From positions 1 through 64,000 of the forward strand of contig NZ_LKPJ01000005.1 of NCBI RefSeq assembly GCF_001443045.1: a stretch of 64,000 nucleotides of DNA, read 5' to 3'. Below the pieces are notes generated by a model. The model saw only the letters and a program-made list of their open reading frames with translations, ran no database searches and was not told the origin of the DNA. A program made the translations under genes and the position numbers. Numbering within the stretch: position 1 is the stretch's first letter; every line of letters begins with the position of its first letter. Source of the stretch: Burkholderia ambifaria (lineage in GTDB: Bacteria > Pseudomonadota > Gammaproteobacteria > Burkholderiales > Burkholderiaceae). This document shows positions 50,880 to 61,464 of the stretch, piece after piece.

Positions 50880-51944
50880 ATGCACGACCGACGCCTCCAT
50901 TTTCTCGTTCCGTTCGCGCTGCCGTCGGCGGCCGATGCGGCCTCGTCCCTGCACACGCTGGACAGCCCCGCGCTCGAAAAGTTGCTCGCGCGCGCAAGCC
51001 TCGTCGAGCGCGTGGCCGGCGAGGACTTCCAGCGCACGCTGCCGCACGAGCGCTGGCTGGCCCGCCAGTTCGGCGCGACCCAGGGCAACGCCGCCGACGA
51101 GGCGCCGCTCGCGCCCTACATGCTGCTGGCGGACGGCGGCGCCCCCGGCACACAGGCCTGGGCATGCGTCGAGCCCGTGCACGTCGAAATCGCGCACGAT
51201 CACCTGGTGCTCGTCGATCCGGCCAGCCTCGCGCTGGACGACGGCGACGCGGCCGCATTGCTGGCGGTCGCGCGCCCGCTGATCGAGGAGCTCGGCGTGC
51301 GGCTGGAAGCGCCGCAGCCGACGCGCTGGTACCTGTCCAGCGAGCAGCTCGCCCGCCTCGCCGGCGCCGCGCCGCTGCGCGCGAGCGGCCGCAACATCGA
51401 AATCTGGCTGCCGCACGAGGCGCACACCGGCGAACGTTCGCGAATGTGGATGAAGCTGCAGAACGAAGTGCAGATGGCGTGGTTCCAGCATCCGGTCAAC
51501 GAAGCACGCGAAGCGCGCGGGTTGCCCGCCGTCAATTCGATCTGGTTCCATGCACAAGGCACGCTGAAGCCGGTCGCCAAGCCGTTCGCGCGCGTGCTGT
51601 CCGCATCGCCCGCGGCGCTCGGCCTCGCGCGCGCCGCGCAGGCCGAGGCCGGCGCCGTGCCCGCCGCATTCGGCGCGCTGCCCGCCGCCGCGGGCGCCGC
51701 GCTCGTCGAGCTGCCGACGCTGTCCGCCCCGTTCATCGCACAGGACTGGGCACGCTGGCACGACGCGCTCGCCGCGCTCGAGCGCGACTGGTTCGCGCCG
51801 TCCCTCGCCGCGCTGCAGGGCGGCGAGCTGGCCAGCGTCGACTTCACGCTGTGCGGCGACACGAGTTCCGTCACGCTGCACGCGACGCGCGGCGACCTGC
51901 GCAAGTTCTGGCGCCGCCGCGCGCTGGCATCCCTGTTCGAATAA
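50880..51944 (+). CDS. RpfE-type regulatory-like protein
   Basis: 354-residue protein of unknown function. It resembles the RpfE-type protein encoded before recJ in xanthomonads and Ralstonia. It has an N-terminal RRLHFLVPFALP, LARASLVERVAGEDFQRTLP, the conserved HVEIAHDHLVLVDPASLAL and WMKLQNEVQMAWFQHPVNE near 215, and a C-terminal WFAPSLAAL / LCGDTSSVTL region. Two starts are possible, the ATG at 50868 or the one at 50880. The recJ start is 10 bases after its stop, so the two are co-transcribed. Confidence 0.75.
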   Translation: MHDRRLHFLVPFALPSAADAASSLHTLDSPALEKLLARASLVERVAGEDFQRTLPHERWLARQFGATQGNAADEAPLAPYMLLADGGAPGTQAWACVEPVHVEIAHDHLVLVDPASLALDDGDAAALLAVARPLIEELGVRLEAPQPTRWYLSSEQLARLAGAAPLRASGRNIEIWLPHEAHTGERSRMWMKLQNEVQMAWFQHPVNEAREARGLPAVNSIWFHAQGTLKPVAKPFARVLSASPAALGLARAAQAEAGAVPAAFGALPAAAGAALVELPTLSAPFIAQDWARWHDALAALERDWFAPSLAALQGGELASVDFTLCGDTSSVTLHATRGDLRKFWRRRALASLFE

Positions 51945-51954
51945 CCCGACCTGT

Positions 51955-53652
51955 ATGACCCGGATCGTTACCCGCCCCGTCGCGCCCGCCGACGCCGAAG
52001 CGCTCGCGCGCCACGGCTTGCATCCCGTCCTCGCGCGCCTGTACGCGTCGCGCGGCGTGCAGTCCCCGACCGACATCGAGACCGCGCTCGCGCGCCTCGT
52101 GCCGCCCACCGAACTGAAAGGCTGCGCCGACGCCGCGTCGCTGCTCGCCGACGCGATCGCCGACAAGCGGCGCCTGCTGGTCGTCGCCGACTACGACTGC
52201 GACGGCGCGACCGCCTGCGCGGTCGCGGTGCGCGGCCTGCGGATGTTCGGCGCGCAGATCGACTACCTGGTGCCGAACCGCTTCGAATACGGCTACGGGC
52301 TCACGCCCGAGATCGTCGAACTCGCGGCCGCGCGCAAGCCCGACCTGCTGATCACCGTCGACAACGGGATCGCGAGCGTCGCGGGCGTCGAGGCCGCCAA
52401 CGCGCGCGGGATCGACGTGCTCGTGACCGACCACCACCTGCCCGGCGACGCGCTGCCCGCCGCGCGCGCGATCGTCAACCCGAACCAGCCCGGCTGCGCG
52501 TTCCCGAGCAAGCACATCGCCGGCGTCGGCGTGATGTTCTACGTGCTGCTCGCGCTGCGCGCCGAGCTGCGCCGCCGCGGCGCGTTCGCGAGCAAGGAAG
52601 CCGAGCCGCGCCTCGACGGTCTGCTCGACCTCGTCGCGCTCGGCACCGTCGCCGACGTCGTGCGGCTCGACGGCAACAACCGTGTGCTCGTCGCGCAGGG
52701 CCTGCAGCGCATCCGCAACGGCCGCATGCAGCCGGGCATCGCCGCGCTGTTCCGCGCCGCCGGCCGCGAGGCGCGCACCGCATCGGGCTTCGACCTCGGC
52801 TTCGGCCTCGGCCCGCGCCTGAACGCCGCCGGGCGGCTCTCCGATATGTCGCTCGGCATCGAATGCCTGATCACCGACGACATCGGCCGCGCATGGGACC
52901 TCGCGCAGCAGCTCGACGTGATGAACCGCGAGCGCCGCGAGATCGAGGCCGGCATGCAGCAGCAGGCGCTCGCCGATCTCGCCGACGTCGATCCGGCCGA
53001 CGCGTGCACGATTACGCTGTTCAATCCCGAATGGCACCAGGGCGTGATCGGCATCGTCGCCGGGCGGCTCAAGGAGAAATTCCACCGCCCGTCGTTCACG
53101 TTCGCGCATGCGGACGAAGCCGGCACGCGGGTCAAGGGTTCGGGCCGCTCGATTCCCGGCTTCCACCTGCGCGATGCGCTCGATCTCGTGTCGAAGCGCG
53201 AGCCCGACCTGATCGTCGCGTTCGGCGGCCACGCGATGGCGGCAGGCCTCACGCTCGACACCGACAACGTGCCGCGCTTCGCGGCCGCGTTCGAGGCCGT
53301 CGCGCGCGAGTGGCTGTCCGACGACGCGCTCGCGCGCGTGATCGAGACCGACGGCGAGCTCGAGGACGCGTATTTCACGCCGCAGTTCGTCGGGATGCTC
53401 GATGAAGCCGTCTGGGGCCAGGGCTTTCCGGCCCCGCTTTTCTCCGGCGAGTTCGACGTCGTGTCGCAGTCGCTCGTCAAGGAAAAGCATCTGAAGCTGC
53501 AGCTGGCGCGCGGTCGCCAGCGCTTGAACGCGATCTGGTTCAACCACACCGAGCCGCTGCCCGCGAGCGCGCTGATCGCGTACCGCCTCGTGGCCGATAC
53601 GTGGAACGGTGTGACGCGCGTCCAGCTGATCGTCGAGCACGCGGCGGGCTGA
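51955..53652 (+). CDS. recJ: Single-stranded-DNA-specific exonuclease RecJ
   Basis: 5'-3' ssDNA exonuclease for recombination and repair. 565 residues: DHH-family motifs [19 protein letters not shown] near residue 75, [22 protein letters not shown] near 157 (DHH), the later [18 protein letters not shown] and the C-terminal DHHA1-type [19 protein letters not shown] with [12 protein letters not shown]. Length normal. It lies 10 bases after the RpfE-type gene and 160 before prfB. Confidence 0.97.
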   Translation: MTRIVTRPVAPADAEALARHGLHPVLARLYASRGVQSPTDIETALARLVPPTELKGCADAASLLADAIADKRRLLVVADYDCDGATACAVAVRGLRMFGAQIDYLVPNRFEYGYGLTPEIVELAAARKPDLLITVDNGIASVAGVEAANARGIDVLVTDHHLPGDALPAARAIVNPNQPGCAFPSKHIAGVGVMFYVLLALRAELRRRGAFASKEAEPRLDGLLDLVALGTVADVVRLDGNNRVLVAQGLQRIRNGRMQPGIAALFRAAGREARTASGFDLGFGLGPRLNAAGRLSDMSLGIECLITDDIGRAWDLAQQLDVMNRERREIEAGMQQQALADLADVDPADACTITLFNPEWHQGVIGIVAGRLKEKFHRPSFTFAHADEAGTRVKGSGRSIPGFHLRDALDLVSKREPDLIVAFGGHAMAAGLTLDTDNVPRFAAAFEAVAREWLSDDALARVIETDGELEDAYFTPQFVGMLDEAVWGQGFPAPLFSGEFDVVSQSLVKEKHLKLQLARGRQRLNAIWFNHTEPLPASALIAYRLVADTWNGVTRVQLIVEHAAG

Positions 53653-53771
53653 GCATCGAGCGCCCGGCCACCGGCCTGCGGCGCTCGCGGGCCGCACGCG
53701 CGCCGCGCCGGACAGGGCCGCGGCGCGCACGCAAGCACATTCCGCGTCACCGGGACACCCCGCCGATCGGC

Positions 53772-53777
53772 TATAAT
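53772..53777 (+). promoter_or_regulatory. -10 element of prfB
   Basis: Consensus TATAAT 35 bases before the prfB ATG; no recognisable -35 at 16-18 bases. The region from 53653 holds no gene. Confidence 0.45.
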
Positions 53778-53812
53778 TCCGCTTTTTTACGAAGCAAGAA
53801 CAGCGAACGATC

Positions 53813-54917
53813 ATGGAAGCGGAACGTCTCAACGCGATCGAAAGCTCCCTGCTCGACCTGCGCACCCGCGCGGGCGAGCTTCGGGGGTATCTTTGACTAC
53901 GACGCCAAATCTGCGCGTCTGACCGAAGTCAACAGGGAACTCGAAGACCCGAACGTCTGGAACGATGCGAAGAACGCCCAGGCACTCGGCCGCGAGAAGA
54001 AGCTGCTCGAAGGCGTCGTCACGACGCTGACGGCGCTCGATAGCGACCTGCGCGACGCGCTCGACCTGTTCGAGCTCGCACGCGAGGAAGGCGACGAAGA
54101 CACCCTCGTCGCATCGGAAGACGACGCGAAGAAGCTCGAAGCGCGCGTCGGCGACATCGAATTCCGCCGGATGTTCTCGAACCCGGCCGACCCGAACAAC
54201 TGCTTCATCGACATCCAGGCCGGCGCCGGCGGCACCGAGGCGTGCGACTGGGCGTCGATGCTGCTGCGCCAGTACCTGCGCTACTGCGAACGCAAGGGCT
54301 TCAAGGCCGAAGTGCTCGAAGAGTCCGACGGCGACGTCGCCGGCATCAAGAACGCGACGGTCAAGGTCACGGGCGAATACGCATACGGCTTCCTGCGCAC
54401 CGAAACGGGCATCCACCGCCTCGTGCGCAAGTCGCCGTTCGACTCGTCGGGCGGCCGCCACACGTCGTTCTCGTCGGTGTTCGTGTATCCGGAAATCGAC
54501 GACTCGATCGAGGTCGAGGTCAATCCGGCCGACCTGCGCATCGACACGTACCGCGCGTCGGGCGCGGGCGGCCAGCACATCAACAAGACCGACTCGGCGG
54601 TGCGGATCACGCACATGCCGACCGGCATCGTCGTGCAGTGCCAGAACGACCGCTCGCAGCACCGCAACCGTGCTGAAGCAATGGCAATGCTGAAGTCGCG
54701 CCTGTACGAAGCCGAGATGCGCAAGCGCCAGGCCGAGCAGGACAAGCTCGAATCGAGCAAGACCGATGTGGGCTGGGGCCACCAGATCCGTTCGTACGTG
54801 CTCGACCAGAGCCGCGTGAAGGACCTGCGCACGAACGTCGAAATGAGCAACACGCGAGCCGTTCTCGACGGCGATCTCGACGACTTCATCAGCGCGAGCC
54901 TCAAACAGGGCGTGTAA
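53813..54917 (+). CDS. prfB: Peptide chain release factor 2 (programmed +1 frameshift)
   Basis: RF2, which terminates at UGA and UAA. The reading frame starts at the ATG at 53813 and meets an in-frame TGA at codon 28 (53894-53896); the body continues from 53895 in the +1 frame, giving 367 residues. The site has the classic parts: a Shine-Dalgarno-like GGGGG (53883-53887) and CTT TGA C as slippery codon and stop. The body has the tripeptide anticodon SPF ([15 protein letters not shown]) and the GGQ motif ([12 protein letters not shown]). lysS follows 75 bases later, as in E. coli. Confidence 0.97.
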
Positions 54918-54992
54918 GCGCCGCGGCGCGGCCCCTGCGGTCGCGCCGCCCTTCCCGTTGCGTTGCCGCACCCACTCCGAATTCCGACCATC

Positions 54993-56519
54993 ATGACCGA
55001 ACCGACTCAAACGCAGCCCGCCGTCGCGGCGGACGAAAACCAGATCATCGCCGAGCGCCGCGAGAAGCTGCGCGCATTGCGCGAGCAAGGCGTCGCCTAT
55101 CCGAACGATTTCCGGCCGACGCATCACGCCGCCGATCTCCAGGCGCAATACGCCGACTCGGACAAGGCCGCGCTCGAAGCGAACCCGGTCGAGGTGTCGG
55201 TCGCCGGCCGCATGATGCTCAAGCGTGTGATGGGCAAGGCGAGCTTCGCGACGGTGCAGGACGGGTCGGGCCAGATCCAGTTCTTCGTGACGCCGAACGA
55301 CGTCGGCGCGGAAACCTACGACGCATTCAAGAAGTGGGACCTCGGCGACATCGTCGCCGCCCGCGGCGTGCTGTTCCGCACCAACAAGGGCGAGCTGTCG
55401 GTCCAGTGCAAGGAACTGCGCCTGCTGTCGAAGGCGCTGCGCCCGCTGCCGGATAAGTTCCACGGCCTCGCCGACCAGGAAATGCGCTATCGCCAGCGCT
55501 ACGTCGACCTGATCGTCACGCCGGAAACGCGCGATACGTTCCGCGCGCGCACCAAGACCATCGCGTCGATCCGCAATTTCATGGACAACGCCGACTTCAT
55601 GGAAGTCGAGACGCCGATGCTGCACCCGATCCCGGGCGGCGCCGCGGCCAAGCCGTTCGTCACGCACCACAATGCGCTCGACATGCAGATGTTCCTGCGC
55701 ATCGCGCCGGAGCTGTACCTGAAGCGCCTGATCGTCGGCGGTTTCGAACGCGTGTTCGAGATCAACCGCAACTTCCGGAATGAAGGCGTGTCGCCGCGCC
55801 ACAACCCGGAATTCACGATGATGGAGTTCTACGCCGCGTACACCGATTACCGCTGGCTGATGGACTTCACCGAGCAGCTGATCCGCCAGGCGGCGATCGA
55901 TGCGCTCGGCACCGCGACGATCCAGTACCAGGGCCGCGAGCTCGACCTCGCGAAGCCGTTCCATCGCCTGACGATCACGCAGGCGATCCAGAAGTACGCA
56001 CCGCAGTACACCGACGGCCAGTTGTCGGACGACGCGTTCCTGCGCTCCGAACTGAAGCGCCTCGGCGTCGACGTGTCGCAGCCGGCCTTCCTGAACGCCG
56101 GTATCGGCGCGCTGCAGCTCGCGCTGTTCGAGGAAACCGCCGAATCGCAGCTGTGGGAGCCGACCTACATCATCGACTACCCGGTCGAAGTGTCGCCGCT
56201 CGCACGCGCATCGGATACGGTGCCGGGCATCACGGAGCGTTTCGAGCTGTTCATGACGGGCCGCGAAATCGCGAACGGCTTCTCGGAGCTGAACGATCCG
56301 GAAGACCAGGCCGCACGCTTCAAGAAGCAGGTCGAACAGAAGGATGCGGGCGACGAGGAAGCGATGTTCTTCGACGCCGACTACATCCGCGCGCTCGAAC
56401 ACGGGATGCCGCCGACGGGCGGTTGCGGGATCGGCATCGATCGTCTCGTGATGCTGCTGACCGACAGCCCGACGATCCGCGACGTGCTGCTGTTCCCGCA
56501 CCTGCGCCGCGAAGACTGA
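54993..56519 (+). CDS. lysS: Lysine--tRNA ligase (class II)
   Basis: Class IIb synthetase charging tRNA-Lys. 508 residues: an OB-fold anticodon-binding domain ([20 protein letters not shown] near 67) and the catalytic domain with motif 1 ([20 protein letters not shown]), motif 2 ([20 protein letters not shown]) and motif 3 ([20 protein letters not shown]). Start set at the ATG at 54993. Adjacent to prfB as in many proteobacteria. Followed by a GC-rich hairpin. Confidence 0.98.
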   Translation: MTEPTQTQPAVAADENQIIAERREKLRALREQGVAYPNDFRPTHHAADLQAQYADSDKAALEANPVEVSVAGRMMLKRVMGKASFATVQDGSGQIQFFVTPNDVGAETYDAFKKWDLGDIVAARGVLFRTNKGELSVQCKELRLLSKALRPLPDKFHGLADQEMRYRQRYVDLIVTPETRDTFRARTKTIASIRNFMDNADFMEVETPMLHPIPGGAAAKPFVTHHNALDMQMFLRIAPELYLKRLIVGGFERVFEINRNFRNEGVSPRHNPEFTMMEFYAAYTDYRWLMDFTEQLIRQAAIDALGTATIQYQGRELDLAKPFHRLTITQAIQKYAPQYTDGQLSDDAFLRSELKRLGVDVSQPAFLNAGIGALQLALFEETAESQLWEPTYIIDYPVEVSPLARASDTVPGITERFELFMTGREIANGFSELNDPEDQAARFKKQVEQKDAGDEEAMFFDADYIRALEHGMPPTGGCGIGIDRLVMLLTDSPTIRDVLLFPHLRRED

Positions 56520-56530
56520 CGGCCGTGCCC

Positions 56531-56561
56531 GCGTGCGCGCCGCGCCCCGCGGCGCGCACGC
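56531..56561 (+). terminator. GC hairpin 3' of lysS and the following gap
   Basis: Perfect 13-bp stem (56531-56543 with 56549-56561, loop GCCCC), 12 bases after the lysS stop, followed only by a weak CTTT. Two further hairpins lie in the 346-base gap to the next gene: GCCGGCG/CGCCGGC (56594-56609) and one around 56648-56671 (CCGGG TTTT CCCGG). The gap holds no gene I can support, and no clear promoter for the next gene. Confidence 0.55.
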
Positions 56562-56865
56562 GTCAGCTTTGTAACCACGCGTAAATCCCGCCTGCCGGCG
56601 TTCGCCGGCTCTTGATCATTCCCCGTTTTATCCCCTCGTCGCGGCGAGCTTCTCCGGGTTTTCCCGGAAGCGCCCGCGGGTTCCCCGCTGCAATTCGTTA
56701 CACCTTGATACGGTGCGCCGCTCGCCCGTGGACGACACTCCTGTTGCGTCACCACGCATGACCACGGGACCAGAATGCGGCGCCGAAACGCCAAGTCTGC
56801 TCGCTCCCGAGCGTGGGATCCGGCCAGCGCCAACGTGCGAAACCGGGTCGACACCGGAGAAAAAA

Positions 56866-57609
56866 ATGGACAACCAGAATCAAACCACGCCGCAAAAGCA
56901 ACGCCTCCACCCGCTCATCGCGACCGCGGCAGGCGCCGTCATCGTCGCCAGCCTCGCCGCCACCGCCGCGATCACGGGTATCTTCCCGAAAGCCAACAGC
57001 AACAACGCACAGAACGGCCAGACCCAGGCCGCGCTGATCGCGTCGCAGCCGGCCGTCGATACGGCCGCGGCAGCAAGCGCCGCGCTCGCCGCGCAAGCGC
57101 AGCAGCAGGCAGCCGAACAGGCCGCGCAGCAGAAGCTGGCGGCCGAGAAGGCGGCTGCAGCGCAAGCCGAACCGAAGCCGGTGCCGCGCCCGGCGGCCAC
57201 GCACCACCGCCATACGCCGGCACCGCAACCGCCGCAATATGCGCAACAGCCGTCCGCGCCCACGCAATCGGCCTATTGCCAGACCTGCGGCACGGTCGTC
57301 GCGATCACGCAGACGCGCACGCCGGGCCAGAGCTCGGGGATCGGCGCGGTTGGCGGCGCAGCGGCCGGCGGCCTGCTCGGCAACCAGTTCGGTCACGGCA
57401 ACGGCCGCACCGCGATGACCATCATCGGCGCGCTCGGCGGCGGCCTCGCCGGCAACCAGGTCGAGAAACAGGTGCGCGCGGAAACCGACTATCAGGTGCA
57501 GGTCCAGATGGAAAGCGGCGCAACGCGCACGTTCACGTACCACAACCCGCCGCCGTTCGGCCAGGGGCAGCGCGTGCGGATCGAGAACGGCACGCTGGTC
57601 GGCGCGTAA
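56866..57609 (+). CDS. Glycine-zipper 2TM-domain membrane protein
   Basis: 247-residue envelope protein. An N-terminal membrane helix (LIATAAGAVIVASLAATAAI, about 19-38) is followed by an Ala/Gln-rich helical stretch (about 55-110), a Pro/His-rich linker, a CQTCG pair of Cys (near 142-145) and a glycine-zipper pair (AVGGAAAGGLLGNQFGHG and IGALGGGLAGNQVEKQ), then a small beta-domain ending RVRIENGTLVGA. This is the SlyB/17-kDa-antigen-like domain set. Start at the ATG at 56866, with GGAG. Role unknown; envelope stability is inference. Confidence 0.85.
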   Translation: MDNQNQTTPQKQRLHPLIATAAGAVIVASLAATAAITGIFPKANSNNAQNGQTQAALIASQPAVDTAAAASAALAAQAQQQAAEQAAQQKLAAEKAAAAQAEPKPVPRPAATHHRHTPAPQPPQYAQQPSAPTQSAYCQTCGTVVAITQTRTPGQSSGIGAVGGAAAGGLLGNQFGHGNGRTAMTIIGALGGGLAGNQVEKQVRAETDYQVQVQMESGATRTFTYHNPPPFGQGQRVRIENGTLVGA

Positions 57610-57654
57610 CGCATGACGATTTGCCGGTCAGCCCTTGTGCCGCACCGGAAATGA

Positions 57655-57684
57655 AAAAGGCTCGTGAAGCATCACGAGCCTTTT
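57655..57684. terminator. Bidirectional terminator
   Basis: Perfect 13-bp stem AAAAGGCTCGTGA (57655-57667) with TCACGAGCCTTTT (57672-57684), loop AGCA. It serves the plus-strand glycine-zipper gene and the minus-strand isc operon. Confidence 0.93.
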
Positions 57685-57724
57685 CTGTTTGCGGGAGCCA
57701 CACGACGCGGCGCCGACGCGAAGC

Positions 57725-57934
57725 TCAGTCTTCGTCGTCGAAGTCGGATTCGTCGATCCAGTGGGCCTGGATCGCCTCGAGGATCTTCTCACCCGAGTGG
57801 GCCGGGTCGTCGGTGAAGCCGTCCAGCTCGATGACCCATTGGCGCAGGTCGACGAAATTGATCCGCTGCGGATCGACGTCCGGATGCTTGTCTGCCAGCG
57901 CGATGGCGATTTCGCGCGAATCGGTCCATTTCAT
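57725..57934 (-). CDS. iscX: Fe-S cluster assembly protein IscX
   Basis: 69-residue acidic protein that binds IscS and modulates Fe-S assembly. The sequence MKWTDSREIAIALADKHPDV and the Asp/Glu-rich end WIDESDFDDED match the family size and form. Start is the ATG at 57934; the frame stays open upstream, but that is shadow. Last gene of the isc operon, 77 bases after fdx, just before a bidirectional terminator. Confidence 0.94.
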   Translation of the reverse strand: MKWTDSREIAIALADKHPDVDPQRINFVDLRQWVIELDGFTDDPAHSGEKILEAIQAHWIDESDFDDED

Positions 57935-58011
57935 GGCCTGCTCTCCCGTGTACGCGGCGAGTCCACCGGGGCACGACGCACACGCCGCGCCCTGCCCGGC
58001 CCGCCGATCCG

Positions 58012-58353
58012 TCAGTGATTTTCCTTCGCGTGGTTGATCGAGTACTTCGGAATCTCGACCACCAGGTCCGAATCTTCCTTCACGATCGCCTGGCACGACA
58101 GGCGCGACGTGGGCTCGAGCCCCCATGCCTTGTCGAGCAGGTCGTCTTCGTCCTCGTCGGACGGCTCGAGATCGTTGAAGCCCTCGCGGATCACCACGTG
58201 GCAGGTCGTGCATGCGCACGACTTCTCGCATGCATGCTCGATCTCGATCCCGTTGTCGAGCAGGTTGTCGCAAATACTCTTGCCGGGCGTCGCGTCGATC
58301 ACTGCGCCGTCCGGGCACAGTTCGACGTGAGGCAGCACCACCAGTTGAGGCAT
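58012..58353 (-). CDS. fdx: Isc-type 2Fe-2S ferredoxin
   Basis: Adrenodoxin-type ferredoxin that gives electrons for cluster assembly. 113 residues; cluster Cys at 42, 48, 51 and 87 (HACEKSCACTTC and RLSCQAIV), the same positions as in E. coli Fdx. The acidic loop PSDEDEDDLLDKAWGLEP lies between. It follows hscA after 88 bases. Confidence 0.97.
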   Translation of the reverse strand: MPQLVVLPHVELCPDGAVIDATPGKSICDNLLDNGIEIEHACEKSCACTTCHVVIREGFNDLEPSDEDEDDLLDKAWGLEPTSRLSCQAIVKEDSDLVVEIPKYSINHAKENH

Positions 58354-58441
58354 GTCCGTTCCGTCAGTCAGGGTGCGGCGGCTGGCGCCGCACGGTTCAA
58401 TATCGCGCGGGCCGTCGTTGGCCCGCGTGCACGTCGTTCGT

Positions 58442-60310
58442 TCAGATCTCGTCGAGCCGCCGGCCCGACAGTGCGCGCTTGATGCTCTTGTCCATCCGGC
58501 GCGCCGCGAATTCGTCGGTGCCGTCGGCCAGCGTCTTGGTCGCGGCTTCGATCGCGTCCGCGTCGTCGCCCTGCGCGATCGTGCGCAGCGCCGCGACGAG
58601 CGCGTCGACCTGCGTGCGCTCGGCGTCGTCGAGCAATTCGCCGTCGGTCGCCAGCGCCGCCTGCGTCGCCTCGATCATCCGCTCGGCCTCGACCTGCGCT
58701 TCGCGCAGCGCGCGCGCGCGCATGTCGATCTCGGCGGTTTTGAAGCTGTCCTCGAGCATCTTCGCGATGTCGTCGTCGGCGAGGCCGTAGGACGGCTTCA
58801 CGACGACCGATGCCTCGACGCCCGAATGCTGCTCGCGTGCGAACACCGACAGCAACCCGTCCGCATCGACCTGATAGGTCACGCGGATGCGCGCCGCTCC
58901 GGCCGTCATCGGCGGAATGCCGCGCAGTTCGAAGCGCGCGAGCGACCGGCAGTCGGCGACGAGCTCGCGCTCGCCCTGCACGACATGGATCGCCATCGCG
59001 GTCTGGCCGTCCTTGAACGTCGTGAATTCCTGCGCGCGCGCGATCGGAATCGTCGAATTGCGCGGAATGATCTTCTCGACGAGACCGCCCATCGTCTCGA
59101 CGCCGAGCGACAGCGGGATCACGTCGAGCAGCAGCCAGTCGTCGCCGCTGCCGCGATTGCCGGCGAGCAGATCGGCCTGGATCGCCGCGCCGAGCGCAAC
59201 GACCTGGTCCGGATCGAGATTGACGAGCGGCGGCTGGCCGAAATACTGCGCGACCGCCTCGCGGACCACCGGCATGCGCGTCGCGCCACCGACGAGCACG
59301 ACACCCTTGATGTCGGCCGGGCTCACCTGCGCGTCGCGCAAGGCCTTGCGGGTCGGCGTCAGCGTACGCTGCACGAGCGGCTCGACGAGCGCGGCGAACG
59401 TGTCGTGCGAGATCGTCTGAACGAGTTGCGCACCGTTGGACAGCGTCACGTCGAGCGACGCCTGCGGTGCGGACGACAGCGCTTCCTTCAGCACGCGCAC
59501 GCGATCGAGCAGCAGGCGCACGTCCTCGGGCGCGAGCGCCTTCGCATCGATGCCGGCCTGGGCGAGCACGTGACCGAACAGCGCGTGGTCGAAATCGTCA
59601 CCGCCGAGTGCGGAATCGCCACCCGCGGCCAGCACTTCGAACACGCCCTTCGTCAGCTTCAGGATCGACAGGTCGAACGTGCCGCCGCCGAGGTCGTACA
59701 CAGCGTAGAGGCCTTCGGCCGCGTTGTCGAGACCGTAGGCAATCGCCGCCGCGGTCGGTTCGTTCAGCAGGCGCAACACGTTGAGCCCCGCGAGGCGCGC
59801 GGCGTCCTTCGTCGCCTGGCGCTGCGCGTCGTCGAAGTACGCGGGCACCGTGATCACCGCGCCGACCAGGTCATCGCCGAGCGTGTCTTCCGCGCGATAA
59901 CGCAGCGTCGCGAGAATCTCGGCCGACACTTCGACCGGGCTCTTCACGCCGTCGATCGTGCGGATCTGCACCATGCCCGGCGCATCGACGAATTCGTACG
60001 GTGCGTTCGCCGCGCCTTCGACCTCGGCCTTGCCGCGACCCATGAAGCGCTTGACCGACACGATCGTGTTACGCGGATCGATCGCGGCCTGCTCCTTCGC
60101 CTCGTGGCCGATGCGGCGGCCACCCTTCTCCAGATAACGGACCACCGACGGCAGCAGCGCGCGCCCCGCCTCGTCCGGCAGCACTTCGGGCACGCTGTTG
60201 CGCACGGCTGCGACGAGGGAGTTCGTCGTGCCGAGATCGATCCCGACAGCGAGTCGCCGCTGGTGCGGCGCCGGCGCCATGCCCGGTTCGGAAATTTGCA
60301 GTAAAGCCAT
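58442..60310 (-). CDS. hscA: Fe-S assembly chaperone HscA
   Basis: Hsp70-type chaperone that, with HscB, releases clusters from IscU. 622 residues: [18 protein letters not shown] near residue 20, [35 protein letters not shown] near 208, and a substrate-binding domain that ends in an alpha-helical lid. Length is typical of HscA. It lies between hscB and fdx. Confidence 0.97.
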   Translation of the reverse strand: MALLQISEPGMAPAPHQRRLAVGIDLGTTNSLVAAVRNSVPEVLPDEAGRALLPSVVRYLEKGGRRIGHEAKEQAAIDPRNTIVSVKRFMGRGKAEVEGAANAPYEFVDAPGMVQIRTIDGVKSPVEVSAEILATLRYRAEDTLGDDLVGAVITVPAYFDDAQRQATKDAARLAGLNVLRLLNEPTAAAIAYGLDNAAEGLYAVYDLGGGTFDLSILKLTKGVFEVLAAGGDSALGGDDFDHALFGHVLAQAGIDAKALAPEDVRLLLDRVRVLKEALSSAPQASLDVTLSNGAQLVQTISHDTFAALVEPLVQRTLTPTRKALRDAQVSPADIKGVVLVGGATRMPVVREAVAQYFGQPPLVNLDPDQVVALGAAIQADLLAGNRGSGDDWLLLDVIPLSLGVETMGGLVEKIIPRNSTIPIARAQEFTTFKDGQTAMAIHVVQGERELVADCRSLARFELRGIPPMTAGAARIRVTYQVDADGLLSVFAREQHSGVEASVVVKPSYGLADDDIAKMLEDSFKTAEIDMRARALREAQVEAERMIEATQAALATDGELLDDAERTQVDALVAALRTIAQGDDADAIEAATKTLADGTDEFAARRMDKSIKRALSGRRLDEI

Positions 60311-60364
60311 CTTGGTTCGTTCGGGCGCTCGGCCCGTTTGCTACGCGTGCCGCGAGGCACGCGG

Positions 60365-60892
60365 TTAAGTTTCGAGGCGCTCGATCTGCGCGCCCACTTC
60401 CGACGCGACCCGTTCGATGAACATCAGCTGGCGCACGGCCTCGGCGGCGGCTTGATCGGCCGCGCTGTCGAGCAGCGTGCCGAGGCGCTCGAGGCGCACG
60501 CGCTTTTCGTCGCGCAGCTCGGCGAGCAGCGCATCGAGCGCGTCGATGTTGCGGGCGGCCGCGGCATCCTCGATGCCTTCGCGCCACTCCATCTGCTGCA
60601 TCAGGAACGCCGGCTCCATCGCGGTGTTGTTTTCGGCACCGATGTCGACGCCGCGCAGCGACAGCAGATAGGTTGCGCGCTTCAGCGGATCGCGCAGCGT
60701 GCGGTAGGCTTCGTTCGCACGGGTCGCCCATTGCATCGCGACACGCTTTTGCGCGTCGCCGGCCGCCGCGAAGCGGTCCGGGTGCACCTGCGTCTGCACC
60801 GTGCGATACGCGCTGTCGAGCACTGCCTCGTCGAGCGCGAATTGCGCCGGCAGGTGAAACAGATCGAAGTGGCTGTCTTTCAGCGAAACCAT
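60365..60892 (-). CDS. hscB: Fe-S assembly co-chaperone HscB
   Basis: J-domain co-chaperone of HscA that binds IscU. 175 residues: the J domain has [20 protein letters not shown] and the HPD motif in [13 protein letters not shown] near residue 33-37, and a C-terminal three-helix IscU-binding domain. Start at the ATG at 60892 ([12 protein letters not shown]); the longer frame is not needed. 54 bases before hscA. Confidence 0.96.
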   Translation of the reverse strand: MVSLKDSHFDLFHLPAQFALDEAVLDSAYRTVQTQVHPDRFAAAGDAQKRVAMQWATRANEAYRTLRDPLKRATYLLSLRGVDIGAENNTAMEPAFLMQQMEWREGIEDAAAARNIDALDALLAELRDEKRVRLERLGTLLDSAADQAAAEAVRQLMFIERVASEVGAQIERLET

Positions 60893-60986
60893 CGTCGCGT
60901 TCAATTCCGGTTCGTCGCGCGGCAAACGCCGCACATTAAAAAGGCGGCTCGTGCCGCCTCTTGCCCGCATCGCGCGGAAGACCGCG

Positions 60987-61310
60987 TCATACGCGGAACG
61001 ATTCGCCGCAACCGCACTCGTCCTTCACGTTCGGGTTGTTGAACTTGAACCCTTCGTTCAGGCCTTCGCGCGCGAAGTCGAGCTCGGTGCCGTCGATGTA
61101 CGCGAGGCTCTTCGGGTCGACGATGACCTTCACGCCATGGCTCTCGAACACCTGATCCTCGGGAGCCAGCTCGTCGACATACTCGAGCTTGTATGCGAGC
61201 CCCGAGCACCCGGTCGTGCGAACGCCAAGCCGCAGGCCCACACCCTTGCCGCGACGGACGAGGTATTTCTGGACGTGCTGTGCTGCTTTTTCGGTCAGTG
61301 TAATTGCCAT
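60987..61310 (-). CDS. iscA: A-type Fe-S carrier IscA
   Basis: 107-residue A-type scaffold/carrier that delivers clusters. The three conserved Cys are visible: TTGCSGLAY near residue 35 and CGCGESF near the end. Start at the ATG at 61310 ([16 protein letters not shown]). A 154-base gap with two hairpins separates it from iscU. Confidence 0.97.
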   Translation of the reverse strand: MAITLTEKAAQHVQKYLVRRGKGVGLRLGVRTTGCSGLAYKLEYVDELAPEDQVFESHGVKVIVDPKSLAYIDGTELDFAREGLNEGFKFNNPNVKDECGCGESFRV

Positions 61311-61390
61311 GATGTCCTTGCCGCGACGCGCCACAAAGGCCCGCCGCGTTCCGTCTAAGCGCCCCCAAACCTGTCGCTGCGCGCCAGGCC

Positions 61391-61436
61391 CCCCCGAGGG
61401 GGTCAAGAAAACCTGGGGCGGCCCGGCGTTTTCTTG
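61391..61436 (-). other. Two hairpins between iscU and iscA
   Basis: In the 154-base iscU-iscA gap: a 9-bp arm pair CAAGAAAAC (61404-61412) with GTTTTCTTG (61428-61436) enclosing a GC-rich loop, and a run CCCCC (61391-61395) with GGGGG (61398-61402). They could act as RNA processing or partial termination points inside the operon; no U-run follows. Confidence 0.45.
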
Positions 61437-61464
61437 CGAAGCCGCTCGATGCCGCTCAGGCCGC

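Noticed and set aside
53813-53896. prfB as a pseudogene because of an in-frame TGA
   Set aside because: The TGA sits in the canonical RF2 frameshift context and the rest of the protein is intact.
57935-58318. N-terminal extension of iscX to 197 residues
   Set aside because: The extension overlaps fdx in another frame; the family is 65-70 residues and starts at MKWTDSRE.
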